From assembly GCA_013153375.1 (NCBI GenBank), contig JAADEN010000176.1, positions 1 through 5,790 on the forward strand: a stretch of 5,790 bases of DNA, read 5' to 3'. Under the pieces are notes generated by a model that searched no databases, was not told the origin of the DNA, and worked only from the letters and a program-made list of their open reading frames with translations. The translations under genes were made by a program, and so were the position numbers. The stretch is from Chloroflexota bacterium. Lineage in GTDB: Bacteria > Chloroflexota > Anaerolineae > Anaerolineales > DRMV01. This document shows positions 5,114-5,790 of the stretch, in pieces. Positions within the stretch are counted from its first letter, which is position 1. Every line of letters begins with the position of its first letter.

Positions 5114-5790
5114 ATGCCCTTTGTCGAGCGAAACGGTTTGCGCTGGTGGGAGGACGAGGTTTTGGCCGGGCTGGGCGTGCGGCACGGGTTCTTCACCCGC
5201 CACGGCGGGGTGAGCCCTGCGCCGTGGGCCAGCCTGAACATGGGCGGTTCGGTGGGCGACGCGCCCGCGCATTGGCGCGAGAACCTGCGCCGCGCCTTCG
5301 CGGCGCTGGATCTGGACCCTGCCTCGCGTTACGATGTCTGGCAGGTGCACGGCGCGCACCCGGTGCGGGCCGAGGCGCCCCGCCGCCCCACCATGCCGCC
5401 CCTGCAGGCCGACATCATCCTCACGGCCAACCCGCGGGTGACCCTGCTCATGCGCTTTGCCGACTGCGTGCCCGTGCTGCTCTACGACCCGCGACGGCGG
5501 GCTCTGGCCCTGGTCCACGCGGGCTGGCGGGGCACGGTGGCCGGCGCGGCCGCGGCCGCGGTGCGGGCCTTGGAGCAGGCTTACGGCACCCGCCCGCGGG
5601 AAGTCATCGCGGTCATCGGCCCATCCATCGGCCCCGAAGAGTACGAGGTCGGCGCGGAAGTCGCGGCCCAGGTGCAGGCCGCGTTCGGGCCTCAGGTCGC
5701 GGCCCGCTTCTTGCCCCGCCGAAACGGGCGCTGGCACTTCGACCTGTGGGCGGCCAACGCGTGGCAATTGCGGCAGGCTGGCGTGGGCCA
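5114..5790 (+). CDS. pgeF: PgeF/YfiH peptidoglycan editing factor (3' partial)
   Basis: The frame is open from the ATG at 5114 to the window edge (225 full codons) with no stop; GGAGG at 5101-5105, 8 nt ahead, supports this start. The sequence matches the DUF152/YfiH family, once called polyphenol oxidase or laccase-domain proteins. Hallmarks are HGFFTRHGGVSPAPWASLNMG (about 24-44), WQVHGAH with His79, ADCVPVLLYDP with Cys118, HAGWRGT with His135, and IGPSIGPEEYEVG. The His-Cys-His set matches the metal site of E. coli YfiH. In E. coli, PgeF (YfiH) removes UDP-MurNAc-L-Ser formed by MurC errors, keeping L-Ala first in the stem peptide; some family members are also reported to act on purine nucleosides, so the substrate is not certain here. 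Full-length members run to about 240-270 residues, so only the C-terminal end is missing. It is 17 nt after the DUF2085 fusion, in the same apparent operon. Confidence 0.93.
   Translation, partial: MPFVERNGLRWWEDEVLAGLGVRHGFFTRHGGVSPAPWASLNMGGSVGDAPAHWRENLRRAFAALDLDPASRYDVWQVHGAHPVRAEAPRRPTMPPLQADIILTANPRVTLLMRFADCVPVLLYDPRRRALALVHAGWRGTVAGAAAAAVRALEQAYGTRPREVIAVIGPSIGPEEYEVGAEVAAQVQAAFGPQVAARFLPRRNGRWHFDLWAANAWQLRQAGVG

Noticed and set aside
502..5767. A chain of long open frames on the minus strand (for example 650-1840, 1542-2870, 2731-4041, 3879-5069, 5039-5767)
   Set aside because: Each lies opposite a confidently identified + strand gene. Their translations are low-complexity His/Gly/Arg/Gln/Ala-rich with no recognisable motifs, as expected opposite genes with G/C third positions.
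1..5790. tRNA, rRNA, CRISPR, insertion sequence or phage features
   Set aside because: No direct-repeat arrays, transposase or integrase motifs, or tRNA-like elements were seen; the window is almost fully explained by protein genes.

Overview
The window is strongly GC-rich, with G or C at most third codon positions. It is densely packed, and every supported gene reads on the + strand. The gene content points to a bacterium, most likely Chloroflexota (Anaerolineae-like). That placement is an inference from three things: the Thr/Pro-rich linkers in the first protein, a Tat-exported L,D-transpeptidase with SH3-like repeats, and a long DUF2085 membrane protein with a thioredoxin-like N-terminus. 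No phylogenetic marker was tested.

Layout. (1) 3-590: the C-terminal part of an unrecognised protein with a Thr/Pro-rich linker and a Pro-rich tail. (2) 591-703: the only real intergenic gap, holding inverted repeats and a convincing extended -10 promoter (TGG-TACAAT, 672-680) just ahead of era. (3) 704-5790: six genes that look like one transcription unit: era (704-1645), a Tat-exported YkuD L,D-transpeptidase (1659-2744), ccdA (2776-3528), a membrane-anchored TlpA/ResA-like thioredoxin (3535-4104), a thioredoxin-like/DUF2085 fusion (4101-5096) and pgeF (5114 to beyond the window edge). Gaps between them are 13, 31 and 6 nt, then a 4-nt ATGA overlap, then 17 nt. No convincing intrinsic terminator lies inside the run.

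How the genes may work together. CcdA carries electrons across the membrane and TlpA-like proteins spend them on extracytoplasmic thiols. The gene just upstream encodes an exported enzyme whose catalysis depends on one reduced cysteine (Cys320). In E. coli, the DsbG/DsbD pathway protects the catalytic cysteines of L,D-transpeptidases, so this cluster may be a compact analogue (inference). PgeF at the far end also concerns peptidoglycan quality, which gives the operon a cell-wall theme behind the housekeeping gene era. The least understood member is the DUF2085 fusion: its thioredoxin-like domain has lost both active-site cysteines, and its only two cysteines lie in the DUF2085 motifs. No RNA genes, CRISPR arrays, insertion sequences or mobile elements were seen.
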